Below, one piece after another: positions 18,270 to 26,773 of a stretch of DNA of 64,000 nucleotides (position 1 is the first letter of the stretch; every line of letters begins with the position of its first letter). The translations under genes were made by a program, and so were the position numbers. Source of the stretch: Limnospira sp050045915 (GTDB lineage Bacteria; Cyanobacteriota; Cyanobacteriia; Cyanobacteriales; Microcoleaceae); NCBI GenBank assembly GCA_050045915.1, contig JBNGCR010000007.1:6906-70905 (forward strand), read 5' to 3'. The notes under the pieces are model-generated. The model ran no database searches. It saw nothing but the letters and a program-made list of their open reading frames with translations, and was not told where the DNA came from.

Positions 18270-19136
18270 TTAAACCATCATCAGGTCTAGCTCATCTTCG
18301 GGAGTTTGAACAGGGGGTTGTGTGGGATTGAGGTAAAAGTCCGACAGCAGGGAGAACAATTCCCGGTCCGGAGCATCGTGGGGAACGACACCTTCCGGTT
18401 GGGAGAGAATTTGATCAGCGATGTTGAGATAGTAGTCGCAGACGAAGTTGAGGGAAGGGTCGGTTTCTGCCATCTCGAAGAGGGTTTTTCCTTTAACCCG
18501 CGAAATGCGGATATCTTCGATGAGGGGAAGCACTTCCAAAATGGGCATGGGGACGGATTCGACGTATTTCTCGATCAGATCCCGCTTGGAGGTACGGTTA
18601 CCGATCAGACCCGCCAGACGCAGGGGGTGGGTGCGGGCTTTTTCCCGGACGGAGGCGGCGATGCGGTTGGCCGCGAACAGGGCGTCGAAGCCGTTGTCGG
18701 TGACGATCATGCAGTAGTCGGCGTAGTTGAGCGGTGCCGCGAAACCGCCACAAACCACGTCCCCGAGCACGTCGAACAGGATCACGTCGTATTCGTCGAA
18801 GGCGTTGAGTTCTTTGAGGAGTTTGACGGTTTCTCCGACGACGTAGCCGCCGCATCCGGCACCGGCGGGGGGTCCGCCGGCTTCGACGCAATCGACGCCA
18901 CCGTAGCCTTTGTAGATGACGTCTTCGGGCCAGATGTCTTCGTAGTGAAAATCTTTTTCCTGCAGGGTGTCGATGATGGTGGGAATCAGGAATCCGGTCA
19001 GGGTGAAGGTGCTGTCGTGTTTGGGGTCGCAGCCGATTTGCAGCACTTTTTTGCCCCGCTTGGCCAGTGCGACGGAGATGTTGCAACTGGTTGTCGATTT
19101 GCCGATGCCACCTTTGCCGTATACTGCGAGTTTCAC
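18270..19136 (-). CDS. chlL: Light-independent protochlorophyllide reductase ATP-binding subunit L
   Basis: ChlL is a NifH-like homodimer holding one [4Fe-4S] cluster and driving ATP-dependent electron transfer to ChlN-ChlB. The 288-residue protein has the P-loop GKGGIGKST at residues 8-16, the switch-type DVLGDVVCGGF segment with one cluster cysteine, and AGAGCGG with the other. It heads the operon; the DUF5331 gene starts 35 bp after its stop. The C-terminal tail (PVQTPEDELDLMMV) is slightly extended, as in cyanobacteria. Confidence 0.98.
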   Translation of the reverse strand: MKLAVYGKGGIGKSTTSCNISVALAKRGKKVLQIGCDPKHDSTFTLTGFLIPTIIDTLQEKDFHYEDIWPEDVIYKGYGGVDCVEAGGPPAGAGCGGYVVGETVKLLKELNAFDEYDVILFDVLGDVVCGGFAAPLNYADYCMIVTDNGFDALFAANRIAASVREKARTHPLRLAGLIGNRTSKRDLIEKYVESVPMPILEVLPLIEDIRISRVKGKTLFEMAETDPSLNFVCDYYLNIADQILSQPEGVVPHDAPDRELFSLLSDFYLNPTQPPVQTPEDELDLMMV

Positions 19137-19721
19137 GATTTTTTCTCCTCGGGCGTGGTTTTCAGATGGGCGGGTTTGGGGGACGATCGCGATCGCCGGT
19201 CCGCCGGAATCGGGGATATCGCCTCCCGTCGATCGCCATTATTGATGAAGTTTCCGGGAAATGAAAGGGACTGTTTCGGCAGATTGGGGTGAAAATCTGC
19301 TCTTTTCAATTGATTAGAGATAATTTCGGCTCTAAAACCCTTCAAAGCTTTCTCACTTTGTTTTTTGATATTTTAATATTTTTTTATTTACTTTTTTTTA
19401 AAAAAGAGTTACAATAAACAAAAGTTTTCTATCCGATCTAAAGGCTAAAACTCCTACCCAGAATGGAATCGAGCCGGTTTTGATGTCGTATGCGGGGGAT
19501 GAAGAGTGGCGATCGCCTGAGTAAACATACGGAGCGATCGCGGCAAAGTTGTAGCTGTCAGACCCCCGACGGGAAGCGATCGCACCCCGGTCGAGGTCAG
19601 TTATGAAGGGGACGGGCTGATTTGTAAAAAGTTATGAATTTTCCATCAATTGGGGTTTGAGGTATAGGGGATACAGGAAATCGAATCTTCCCCCCTGCCT
19701 CCTCCGCCTCCCCACTCCCCA
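19137..19721. other. Spacer upstream of the chl operon
   Basis: No gene is supported in these 585 bases. An AT-rich tract at about 19365-19430 (poly-T and TTTAAAAAAG on the plus strand) lies upstream of chlL and probably holds its promoter. The middle holds three GCGATCGC sites without clear structure. A pyrimidine-rich stretch at about 19688-19720 lies next to the end of the TpsB gene. Confidence 0.5.
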
Positions 19722-21503
19722 CTAATCGATCGTATAGACGACATTGAAATAGAGGCCGTCGTCCTGGAAGTTGTCGCCCCGGTCTTCGAGATCCATGAAG
19801 GGGAAACCGTAATCGACGCGCAGATTGAGATTGGGGATGGGTTCCCAGAGCAGGCCCAGACCCGCGCCCACCAAAAACGTCTGTCCGAAGAGTTCGTTAG
19901 GGTTGTCAGGGTGGTTCCAGACCTTGCCGACATCGACGAAGGGCGCCAATTGCAGGTTGGGCAAATCGGAGCGATCGCGGCTGAGGGTGATGCGATTTTC
20001 CACCGAAAACCGGAACCCGTTGTCCCCGGCCCGCACGTTCTGGCGATAGCCCCGCAGGGACAGTGCCCCGCCGACGACGAACTGCTGGGCCGGAAATAGG
20101 GGGTCGGCGGACAATTGCAGGTCCCCCTGGAGGATCAGCAAGTGATTTTGACCGAGACGCTGCACCCGCTGCACCTGTCCCAGCCAACTCAAAAACTGCC
20201 CGTTGGGGAGAAACGCCGTGTTCGTAGCATCCAAGATTCCCAAACCCAAACTGAACTGCGATCGCAGCGCCCAGGCCCCCCGAGGGTCGCGACGGATGTA
20301 GTCCTGTCCGAATTTCAGGACGCTCGTCCGGGTCACGCCGTCATCCTCCGGACCGAACCCAAACCGCAGCCCCTCGCCATCCACAAAAGTTTGGGAGTCC
20401 TGATAGGCGAACCCCAGCGATAGGGCAAATTCCTCAGCCGGAGTCCGGATCAATGGCTGGCGGTAGCTAATTTCGTACTGTATCGAATTGCCCTCGATGT
20501 TGAGATCCTCGAAGTCCTCCTGAATCACCCGATTTTGGTAGGGGGGAATCCGAAACTGGATCGTGCCGTTCATGGCGTTGACGGGGATGCTGTAGAGAAC
20601 ATCAAGCACATCCGACTCCCCCCCCGTCACCAGGCGGGTGGTGTTGTAAGACACAAAGAGTAAATCCCCCCGCCCGGTCAAATTCAGGTGGCGGACGTTG
20701 AGGCCCAAGCGCTGGCTGCCGATACTGGGGGGAGAATAGTTGTCCATACTGAAGCTGACTTGGAAGGCATCCGCCTCCGTCACCCGCACCACCAAGATGC
20801 TCTGTCCCTCGTCGGTTCCCGCCCTCAGACTCGCCTCGACGCTCTCGAAGAGGGGATCGACGCGCAGGAGTCGCAGTTGGTTTTCCAGGCGGGCCGTGCT
20901 GAGGGGGATTTGAGCTCCCAGGCGAATGCGATCGATGATGTAGTTGGGGTTGAGGCGGCGGGTACCCTCCACCTCGATATTTTCCAAACTCCCTTCGATG
21001 ACGCGAATTTGAACCACCCCATCGACGATAGTCTGTTCGGGGACGACGGCCCGGGAGGTGATGAACCCCTGTCGGAGGTAGATTTCCGTGATGGAGTCCG
21101 CCGTGGCTCGCAGTTGAGAGAGGGTGAGAGTCTGATTTTCGAGGGGAGTGATGATCGCCTCAATTTCTTTCGGGGTGAGGAGGGTGCTGCCAGTGACTTC
21201 GATTTTCCGGACGGGGAAGGGGGTGTCATCCGGGGGGAGTCGGGGGTCTTCGGGGGGTTGTGGCCGCAGTTCCGGTTGCGGCGGGGGAACTTTGTCCGGT
21301 TTGGGGAGGGGTTGTAGGAAGCGATCGCGGTTGGGATCGGGACCCGGACTGATTTGACTGATGGCGGGACAATCGGGGGGATCGCAAAAAGAGAAAGATA
21401 CCGGGTCGGGGCGGGCGATGGCGAGGGCCGAAACTTGAAAGCCGAACCAGACGGCCCAGGGTGCGATCGTTCCACAGCTCAGGACGGAAAGGCATACACG
21501 CAT
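19722..21503 (-). CDS. ShlB/FhaC/HecB-type TpsB outer-membrane transporter
   Basis: A 593-residue protein with an N-terminal signal region, a proline-rich linker (QPLPKPDKVPPPQPELRPQP), a POTRA domain (IRKIEVTGSTLL through ITEIYLRQGFITSRAVVPEQ) continuing into a second POTRA, and a 16-strand barrel domain with the family features LSLRGY (VGGALSLRGYRQN) and the C-terminal beta strand (DDGLYFNVVYTID). TpsB proteins move TpsA exoproteins across the outer membrane. The probable client is the exoprotein at 8864-11935, on the other side of the chl operon. A DUF928 gene lies 74 bp upstream on the same strand. Confidence 0.92.
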   Translation of the reverse strand: MRVCLSVLSCGTIAPWAVWFGFQVSALAIARPDPVSFSFCDPPDCPAISQISPGPDPNRDRFLQPLPKPDKVPPPQPELRPQPPEDPRLPPDDTPFPVRKIEVTGSTLLTPKEIEAIITPLENQTLTLSQLRATADSITEIYLRQGFITSRAVVPEQTIVDGVVQIRVIEGSLENIEVEGTRRLNPNYIIDRIRLGAQIPLSTARLENQLRLLRVDPLFESVEASLRAGTDEGQSILVVRVTEADAFQVSFSMDNYSPPSIGSQRLGLNVRHLNLTGRGDLLFVSYNTTRLVTGGESDVLDVLYSIPVNAMNGTIQFRIPPYQNRVIQEDFEDLNIEGNSIQYEISYRQPLIRTPAEEFALSLGFAYQDSQTFVDGEGLRFGFGPEDDGVTRTSVLKFGQDYIRRDPRGAWALRSQFSLGLGILDATNTAFLPNGQFLSWLGQVQRVQRLGQNHLLILQGDLQLSADPLFPAQQFVVGGALSLRGYRQNVRAGDNGFRFSVENRITLSRDRSDLPNLQLAPFVDVGKVWNHPDNPNELFGQTFLVGAGLGLLWEPIPNLNLRVDYGFPFMDLEDRGDNFQDDGLYFNVVYTID

Positions 21504-21577
21504 GGCGGTTGATGGGAAATGGGGAAGATTTGGTCGATGCCCCGAGTTGACCTGTCCCGCCCGTGGCTTCCAAAGAA

Positions 21578-22438
21578 TTAAACTCCCGGTTCCAAGACGA
21601 GTTCGGCGGGGACAAACGGTTCTTTATACAATTCGACCCGGTTGCGCTCCGTAATGTAGAGATCGGCGGATTTCAACAAATCCGACCACGCCGCTTGAAG
21701 CGCCGGATCTCCGGGTTCAGACGAGAGCAACTCGGAAAATGTGGCGACCCTATCGTACCAAAGCTCCTGCCGGGTATAAAACTCCAGCCGTTCTTCGGGG
21801 TCGGACTGTTGCAACATCTCGGCCTGTTCGGGATTCAAGTCCACCTTTTTGATCCAGCCGTGAACCAACGGGTTGATCGCCGGGTTCGCCTCGTCACAGA
21901 TGACGGTAAGATACCAGTGATAATCTTGACCGGTTTCCAAAGCCGGGAACCCGTCGAGGGCGGCCAAGTCGATACCCACAATTCCCGGATTGTCGATCTC
22001 GAGTTGGAACGTCGCGCTGTGAACGAGAATTTCCTCGTCCGGGTTCTCTGCGGACTCCGGGGGGAGTTGAGTCAGGAGCAACTCGACGGGGGTATTTTGG
22101 GGAACCATCGGGAAGTAGAAGAAGAGTTTGGGCCGCTCCCGAGCCGTCAGGCCCATCGTCGAAACGGGGATCAGACTGATGAGGCGGGCATATTCGGAAC
22201 ATCCCCCCCGAGTTCCGCCCCCTTCTCGCCGGCCCGGAATGCCCCGCTGAGGGGGCTCAAACGCCATCAAAACCTCCCGGCGGGCTTCCGCACCGACGGG
22301 GGACGGCCGCCCCGGTCGAGAGACGCTTTCCAATGAATGGGCGGCGGCCGGTAGGATAAAACCACTGAAGACAAAGATTTGAGTACACAATGTCCAAAAA
22401 AAAGTTGTCCGCGAGAAGGAAAACGCCGTCTTAACCAT
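21578..22438 (-). CDS. DUF928 family exported protein (second copy)
   Basis: About 286 residues from ATG 22438, which gives a good signal peptide (FFWTLCTQIFVFSGFILPAAA); the frame extends to 22531 but the extra residues look non-coding. DUF928 hallmarks are RREGGGTRGG, LISLIPVSTMGLTA, KLFFYFPMVPQ and DYHWYLTVICD. Same architecture as the 3556-4269 protein but clearly diverged. It is followed on the same strand by the TpsB gene, suggesting an operon and a role at the cell surface. Function unknown. Confidence 0.85.
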   Translation of the reverse strand: MVKTAFSFSRTTFFWTLCTQIFVFSGFILPAAAHSLESVSRPGRPSPVGAEARREVLMAFEPPQRGIPGRREGGGTRGGCSEYARLISLIPVSTMGLTARERPKLFFYFPMVPQNTPVELLLTQLPPESAENPDEEILVHSATFQLEIDNPGIVGIDLAALDGFPALETGQDYHWYLTVICDEANPAINPLVHGWIKKVDLNPEQAEMLQQSDPEERLEFYTRQELWYDRVATFSELLSSEPGDPALQAAWSDLLKSADLYITERNRVELYKEPFVPAELVLEPGV

Positions 22439-22659
22439 AAGAGTCAACCCGAAAATTAAGGAAATACAAGACCTAAAGATAGGTACATTGTATCCAATGT
22501 TTCTGTCCGGACGGCTAAAACCTGATCTCAACCTTAAAATGTTGAAAGTGCCAGTTGATCCGACTTAGAGGGATTCAAACTGGGTTCTTAAAAAATGTCC
22601 AAGCCCCGGTTTTTGCCGGCGGGGGATTGTCTCTCAGTCCATCACCGATTATATTCAGC

Positions 22660-24348
22660 ATGAATCTCAATTCACCGGCTCCCGAACGCGATCGCAGACC
22701 CATCCACAGAACCATTCGACCGATGGGGGTTTCGGCTATCCACGGCCTGACATTTGTCGGACAAACCCTGTACGCCGTGGATTCGCTGCGGGGATTTCTA
22801 CTCCAGATCGACCCCCACACGGACAATACAATTGTCATCAATCCCTGCCACACTGCGGAATTTACCGATGCCACGGGTTTAGCCTTTTGGGAAGGGACGC
22901 TGTGGTTTACCCGGGAGGATAGCGTGTACGTTTGCCGGGATGCCCTGGGGGGAGAGACGGTTGAGATCGACCCCGAGCATTTCGCAACCCTCCCCTACAA
23001 AATTGACGGCATTGCCGTTTGGCACTCCACCCTCTACCTGAGTTCTCGAGAAGCGGGTTATATTTTTGTCTACAGCGCCGACACGGGCCGGGAGATCACC
23101 CGATTTTACGCCCCGGGAATTGGGGAGGAAAATCTGACCGTCCGGGATGAGGAATTGTGGGTTTGCGACAAGTTGGAGCAGACGGTGTACTGCCTGGAAC
23201 GGGGGACGGGAGAGACGCGGTTTAACGTTTTGACCCCCTTCGAGTCCCCGAGCGGGTTGGCGTTCTACCCGGACCCCCAGACGGGGGAAACGGTGCTCTA
23301 CGTCGCCTATGCGGGGGACGAATTGTTCATCCGGGACGACCCCAACTCCCTGGAACAGTTCCAACTGGCCAAGCGCGATCGCACCTTCATCCACCCCCTC
23401 TATTTTCACTACAACGAAACGGAGCGCTACGCCACCTCCAACGGCTATTTGATCGAGATGTCCTATGTGGAGGAGATCGAACCCCTCGACGAGGTCTATT
23501 TGGAGGACGTGGAATGGCGCATCGCCCTGCCCTCGGAAACCCACCGCCAGAAGGTGCGGGAAATTTCCTATATCGGAACCCCGTTTACCGAAGAGGTGGA
23601 AAACGGGGAACGGGTGGCTGTGTTCAAGTTCAAGCCTCTGAGTTCCAAAGAGCGGCGGATTTTCGGCTGGAAAGCCCTGCTGGAGGTACACGCGATTAAG
23701 TACCAGATCCACCCCCTCGACGTGGAACAGGTGCCGCCCCTGCCGCTGGAATTTAAAGATCGCTATCTGGTGGACAATGATAATTTGGCGATGGATTCCT
23801 ACGTCGTCCGGGAGGCTGCCGAGGATGCGGTGGGGACAGAAACCAACGTCCTCCGCAAGTTGCTCAATGTCCGCAATTACGTTTACGATCGCCTCGACTA
23901 CAGCCTCACCGCCAAAATTGAGACGCCGGACGTGGTACTCCGGCGGGGGGTCGGCTCCTGCGGGGAATATGTCGGGGTGCTGCTGGCTTTGGGGCGCCTG
24001 AACGAGATCCCCTGCCGCACGGTGGGCCGCTACAAGTGCCCTGCCTTCGCCGATCGCCGCAACGTATCCCTGGAACCGGAGTACAATCATGTTTGGCTCG
24101 AGTTCTATATCCCCGGCTTTGGTTGGGTGCCGATGGAGTCCAACCCCGACGATATCGGCGACGGCGGTCCCTATCCCCTGCGGTTTTTCATGGGGTTGGC
24201 GTGGTACCACGTCGAGATCGGCCGCGGACTCAAGTTTCAACGCCTGACCAATAACGGGGTGCCCCTCAACAAGGAGGAGATTTCGGTGGGAAATCTGGCG
24301 ATCAACCACGTCCGGTTTACCATTTTGGACGAACTTCGAGCCATTTGA
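22660..24348 (+). CDS. Beta-propeller plus transglutaminase-like cysteine protease domain
   Basis: About 562 residues with no signal peptide. The N-terminal 250 residues repeat short segments such as IHGLTFVGQTLYAVDS, IDGIAVWHSTLYLSS and PSGLAFYPDPQTG, typical of a propeller (SMP-30/NHL-like). The C-terminal part is a transglutaminase core with the full triad: Cys434 in GSCGEY, His477 in YNHVWLEFY and Asp497 in ESNPDD. Bacterial members act as proteases or amide-forming enzymes. The start ATG 22660 is chosen over 22555 because the extra N-terminus looks non-coding. The pairing of the two domains is uncommon; substrate unknown. Confidence 0.85.
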   Translation: MNLNSPAPERDRRPIHRTIRPMGVSAIHGLTFVGQTLYAVDSLRGFLLQIDPHTDNTIVINPCHTAEFTDATGLAFWEGTLWFTREDSVYVCRDALGGETVEIDPEHFATLPYKIDGIAVWHSTLYLSSREAGYIFVYSADTGREITRFYAPGIGEENLTVRDEELWVCDKLEQTVYCLERGTGETRFNVLTPFESPSGLAFYPDPQTGETVLYVAYAGDELFIRDDPNSLEQFQLAKRDRTFIHPLYFHYNETERYATSNGYLIEMSYVEEIEPLDEVYLEDVEWRIALPSETHRQKVREISYIGTPFTEEVENGERVAVFKFKPLSSKERRIFGWKALLEVHAIKYQIHPLDVEQVPPLPLEFKDRYLVDNDNLAMDSYVVREAAEDAVGTETNVLRKLLNVRNYVYDRLDYSLTAKIETPDVVLRRGVGSCGEYVGVLLALGRLNEIPCRTVGRYKCPAFADRRNVSLEPEYNHVWLEFYIPGFGWVPMESNPDDIGDGGPYPLRFFMGLAWYHVEIGRGLKFQRLTNNGVPLNKEEISVGNLAINHVRFTILDELRAI

Positions 24349-24506
24349 ACAAAGTCCGTCGCACTCGACCTCCTCGCGTTAGCAGGATGGAGTCAAGACG
24401 GGGCGATTTGGAGTCCCCTTCCTCGCCATGCCGAACTGCGTTCGGCCGCAGAAAAGGGAGACGAAAAATCGCCAAACCCTGATCAAACAGCGACAATCAG
24501 ACACCT

Positions 24507-24644
24507 ATGGAGTTTACGACCCTCAACATTTTATTTCTAACCGCGATCGCCCTGCTGCTACTGGTGACGGGCGGCGTGGGCTATCTGACAGTTGCCGATT
24601 GGCGCGATCGGCGCCGCCGGGAACAGGAGCGACGGGGCAAGTGA
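24507..24644 (+). CDS. Small single-helix membrane protein (45 residues)
   Basis: The ORF encodes one hydrophobic helix (LNILFLTAIALLLLVTGGVG, about residues 7-26), then a short VADWRDRRRREQERRGK tail with strong positive charge. That layout gives an inner-membrane protein with a basic cytoplasmic tail. It starts at ATG 24507 and ends at TGA 24644, beside a 7-bp repeat run (GATAATT). The codon pattern matches neighbours (a GCGATCGC falls in frame as Ala-Ile-Ala). Function unknown. It converges with cysH. Confidence 0.7.
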   Translation: MEFTTLNILFLTAIALLLLVTGGVGYLTVADWRDRRRREQERRGK

Positions 24645-24701
24645 TAATTGATAATTGATAATTGATAATTATCAATTTGGGTTCCGTTCCCGATGTTCGG
24701 T

Positions 24702-25556
24702 TTACAAAGAGCTCGAATCCAAACTCTTGGCTTCGTCGTCGGTTTGGGGGAGGTGCAGGCCGCACTCCTGTTTGAGGCCCCGGAAGCGGGTGTCGCGATC
24801 GCTCTCATCCCCGGCCATCAGGGGGCGGCTGGAGTGCCAGTCCCCTACGGTGGTGTAGCCGAGGTTGAAATAGGGGTGGTAGGGCAGATCGTGGGCGGTG
24901 AGGTATTGGTAGATGTCGCGGGAGTGCCAGTTGAGGATGGGGTAAACTTTGTAGCGGTCTGACTGGCGATCGACACGGCGGAGGGTTTGGCGGTGGGCGG
25001 TCTGGTCGGCCCGCAGTCCCGCCAGCCATGCGGTGGCGTTCAATTCACCCAGGGCCCGCTGCATGGGTTCGACTTTGCGGATCTGGTCGTAGCGGTTGAG
25101 GGCTCCGACGTCATCTTGTTCCCACAGGCGGCCGTAGAGGGCTTCCATGCGGGCGGGGCTGATGGGGGATTGGTAGACTTTCAGGTTGAGGTTGAGGCGA
25201 TCGCTCAGTTCCTCGGCGAAGCGGTAGGTTTCGGCGGGGAGGTAGCCGGTATCGACCCAGATCACGGGGATATCGGGGACGACTCGGGTGACTAAATGCA
25301 GCATGACGGCGGATTGGATGCCGAAACTGGTACTCATGACCAACCCTGACCCGAAGGTGTCCGACGCCCACTCTACCACCTTCGTCGCGTCCGCCGTTTC
25401 GAGGTGGGCGTTGACGCGATCAAGATCCAGACTCTCCGAAATGCGATCGCCGCAGCAGCAGTTGCCGTCCGTTTGGCTCGATGCGGGTTGTCCCTTGGAG
25501 TTGGAATCGATGAGATTCAAATGTGGCATGGTTTCGGCTTCTGTGGTTGTGGACAT
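24702..25556 (-). CDS. cysH: Phosphoadenylyl-sulfate (PAPS) reductase
   Basis: CysH reduces PAPS to sulfite with thioredoxin in assimilatory sulfate reduction. The 284-residue protein has the adenylyl-binding fold (STSFGIQSAVMLHLV, IPVIWVDTGYLPAETYRF), the LRADQTAHRQTL segment and the catalytic C-terminal cysteine in KQECGLH. The Cys-Cys pairs that bind [4Fe-4S] in APS reductases (CCxxRKxxPL and CxxC) are absent, which favours PAPS as substrate. An N-terminal GNCCCGD cluster at about residue 33 is unusual and its role unknown. The ATG at 25556 follows an in-frame TTG. Confidence 0.94.
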   Translation of the reverse strand: MSTTTEAETMPHLNLIDSNSKGQPASSQTDGNCCCGDRISESLDLDRVNAHLETADATKVVEWASDTFGSGLVMSTSFGIQSAVMLHLVTRVVPDIPVIWVDTGYLPAETYRFAEELSDRLNLNLKVYQSPISPARMEALYGRLWEQDDVGALNRYDQIRKVEPMQRALGELNATAWLAGLRADQTAHRQTLRRVDRQSDRYKVYPILNWHSRDIYQYLTAHDLPYHPYFNLGYTTVGDWHSSRPLMAGDESDRDTRFRGLKQECGLHLPQTDDEAKSLDSSSL

Positions 25557-25559
25557 CAA

Positions 25560-25826
25560 GTGGACATTCTTTCAATCTTTGCGGTGGCTCCGACACCGGC
25601 CTGCGATTCGAGCCACAGTTTCTATTTTCCGATCGGGCGTGTCAGCTCCGAACCCTCAGAAAGTGGGAAATTGCAATCCAGATAAATTCTACCAGCAATG
25701 TTCGCGTTCCTCGGGCGGGAAACCGAAGCGCCCTGGAATCCTCTCTCAGAGGGGCGATCGCTGCTCCGGGGAGCAGATTCCCGCCACACTGGCCACGTCC
25801 CTCAATCGTCGGGGTGGTGGGAGGGG
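25560..25826. other. Spacer upstream of cysH, first part
   Basis: Holds the cysH promoter region (minus strand). A CTGCTCC-GGGGAGCAG hairpin lies at about 25767-25783. I see no known riboswitch core. No gene is supported. Confidence 0.4.
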
Positions 25827-26160
25827 AGAATTTTTTTTCAAATTTGGGGTTCTCTCCACAAAATCTTCACTTTTTCGTGGTTTGCTAAAAATAAGCTCTT
25901 TAGTAAACCGCCGGCACCCAATTGATAAGATTGCCGGTTTATAACGGTACGGCCCGAGTCCTCCGGATTCGGGCCGTACTCTATCTTTAGGAAGAAAAAA
26001 ACTCGATTTTCGATTTCTCCACAACATCTTCACATTTCTATGGTTTGCTAAAAATAACACTTTTAGTAAACCGTCGGCACCACCCCCATAAAATCGCCGG
26101 CAGATCATGGCGCAGTCTGGATCGCTGGGATTCGGACTGTGCTATTTTTAGGGGCAGCTA
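25827..26160 (+). ncRNA. Tandemly duplicated (163-bp period) element with three conserved hairpins
   Basis: Two diverged copies. Each starts with TCTCCACAA-ATCTTCAC and continues in order: (1) GGTTTGCTAAA paired with TTTAGTAAACC (25880-25909 and 26043-26072); (2) a CCGGCA/TGCCGG-type hairpin; (3) a long hairpin, GTACGGCCCGA/TCGGGCCGTAC in copy 1 and GCGCAGTC/GACTGTGC (extended by wobble pairs) in copy 2. Hairpin 3 differs in sequence between copies but stays paired, which implies selection on structure. It could be a pair of RNAs, a leader of the 2'-5' RNA ligase gene that starts 22 bases later, or a cysH-linked element. No Rfam family is recognised by eye. Strand is inferred. Confidence 0.5.
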
Positions 26161-26181
26161 CGCCAACGCCGAGCGATCGCC

Positions 26182-26742
26182 ATGTCACCGTCCCAACCCC
26201 TGTTTTTCGTCGCCCTCCTCCCCCCGAAAGCCATTCAAGAGCAAGTCACGGCTATCAAACAGGACTTCGCCACCCGCTACGACAGCCGCCACGCCCTCAA
26301 ATCTCCCCCCCACGTCACCCTTCAACCCCCCTTCAAGTGGCCAGCCGACGGCATCGAACGTCTCGAAAACGCCCTGGGTCAGTTCGCAACAACTCGGCAA
26401 CCTGTCCCCGTCACCCTGTCCGGTTTCGGGGCTTTCCCGCCCCGCGTCATCTATGTCAATGTCCTGAAAACGCCGGAACTCCTCGATATTCACAAGCAGT
26501 TGACCGCCCATTTTGAAGACACTTTAAATATTGTCGATGAACGGTCAAAAAAACGGGCGTTTTCTCCCCATATGACCGTCGCGTTTAAAGATTTGACCGG
26601 GCAAAATTTTCGAGCGGCTTGGCCGGAATTTCGGGAGCGATCCATCGCATTTGAATTTGAGGCAAAAACCCTGACCCTGCTGCGTCACGACGGCCGGCGG
26701 TGGGAAATTTATCGAGATTTTTCATTGGCAAAGGGGGATTAG
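26182..26742 (+). CDS. 2'-5' RNA ligase family (2H phosphoesterase) protein
   Basis: A 186-residue protein of the 2H phosphoesterase superfamily. The two H-x-T/S motifs are HVTL (in PPHVTLQPPF) and HMTV (in FSPHMTVAFKDL), about 90 residues apart, as expected for the active site. Relatives include ThpR/LigT-type RNA 2',3'-cyclic phosphodiesterases and tRNA-fragment ligases. It is preceded directly by the duplicated hairpin element, which could form its 5' leader. The exact substrate cannot be told from sequence. Confidence 0.85.
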   Translation: MSPSQPLFFVALLPPKAIQEQVTAIKQDFATRYDSRHALKSPPHVTLQPPFKWPADGIERLENALGQFATTRQPVPVTLSGFGAFPPRVIYVNVLKTPELLDIHKQLTAHFEDTLNIVDERSKKRAFSPHMTVAFKDLTGQNFRAAWPEFRERSIAFEFEAKTLTLLRHDGRRWEIYRDFSLAKGD

Positions 26743-26773
26743 TCGCGATCGCGATCCGAAATTTTTTCCGTCA

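Noticed and set aside
22879..24309. 476-codon minus-strand ORF
   Set aside because: It is a shadow of the propeller-transglutaminase gene; its composition (Asp/Gly/Pro/Arg-rich, no domain) is what opposite-strand reading of GC-rich code gives.
24428..24658. 76-codon ORF overlapping the 45-residue gene
   Set aside because: The other frame (24507-24644) gives a coherent membrane helix and basic tail; this one does not.
25785..25815. Possible cobalamin riboswitch (GCCACACTGG)
   Set aside because: No B12-box core or surrounding conserved elements; chance similarity.
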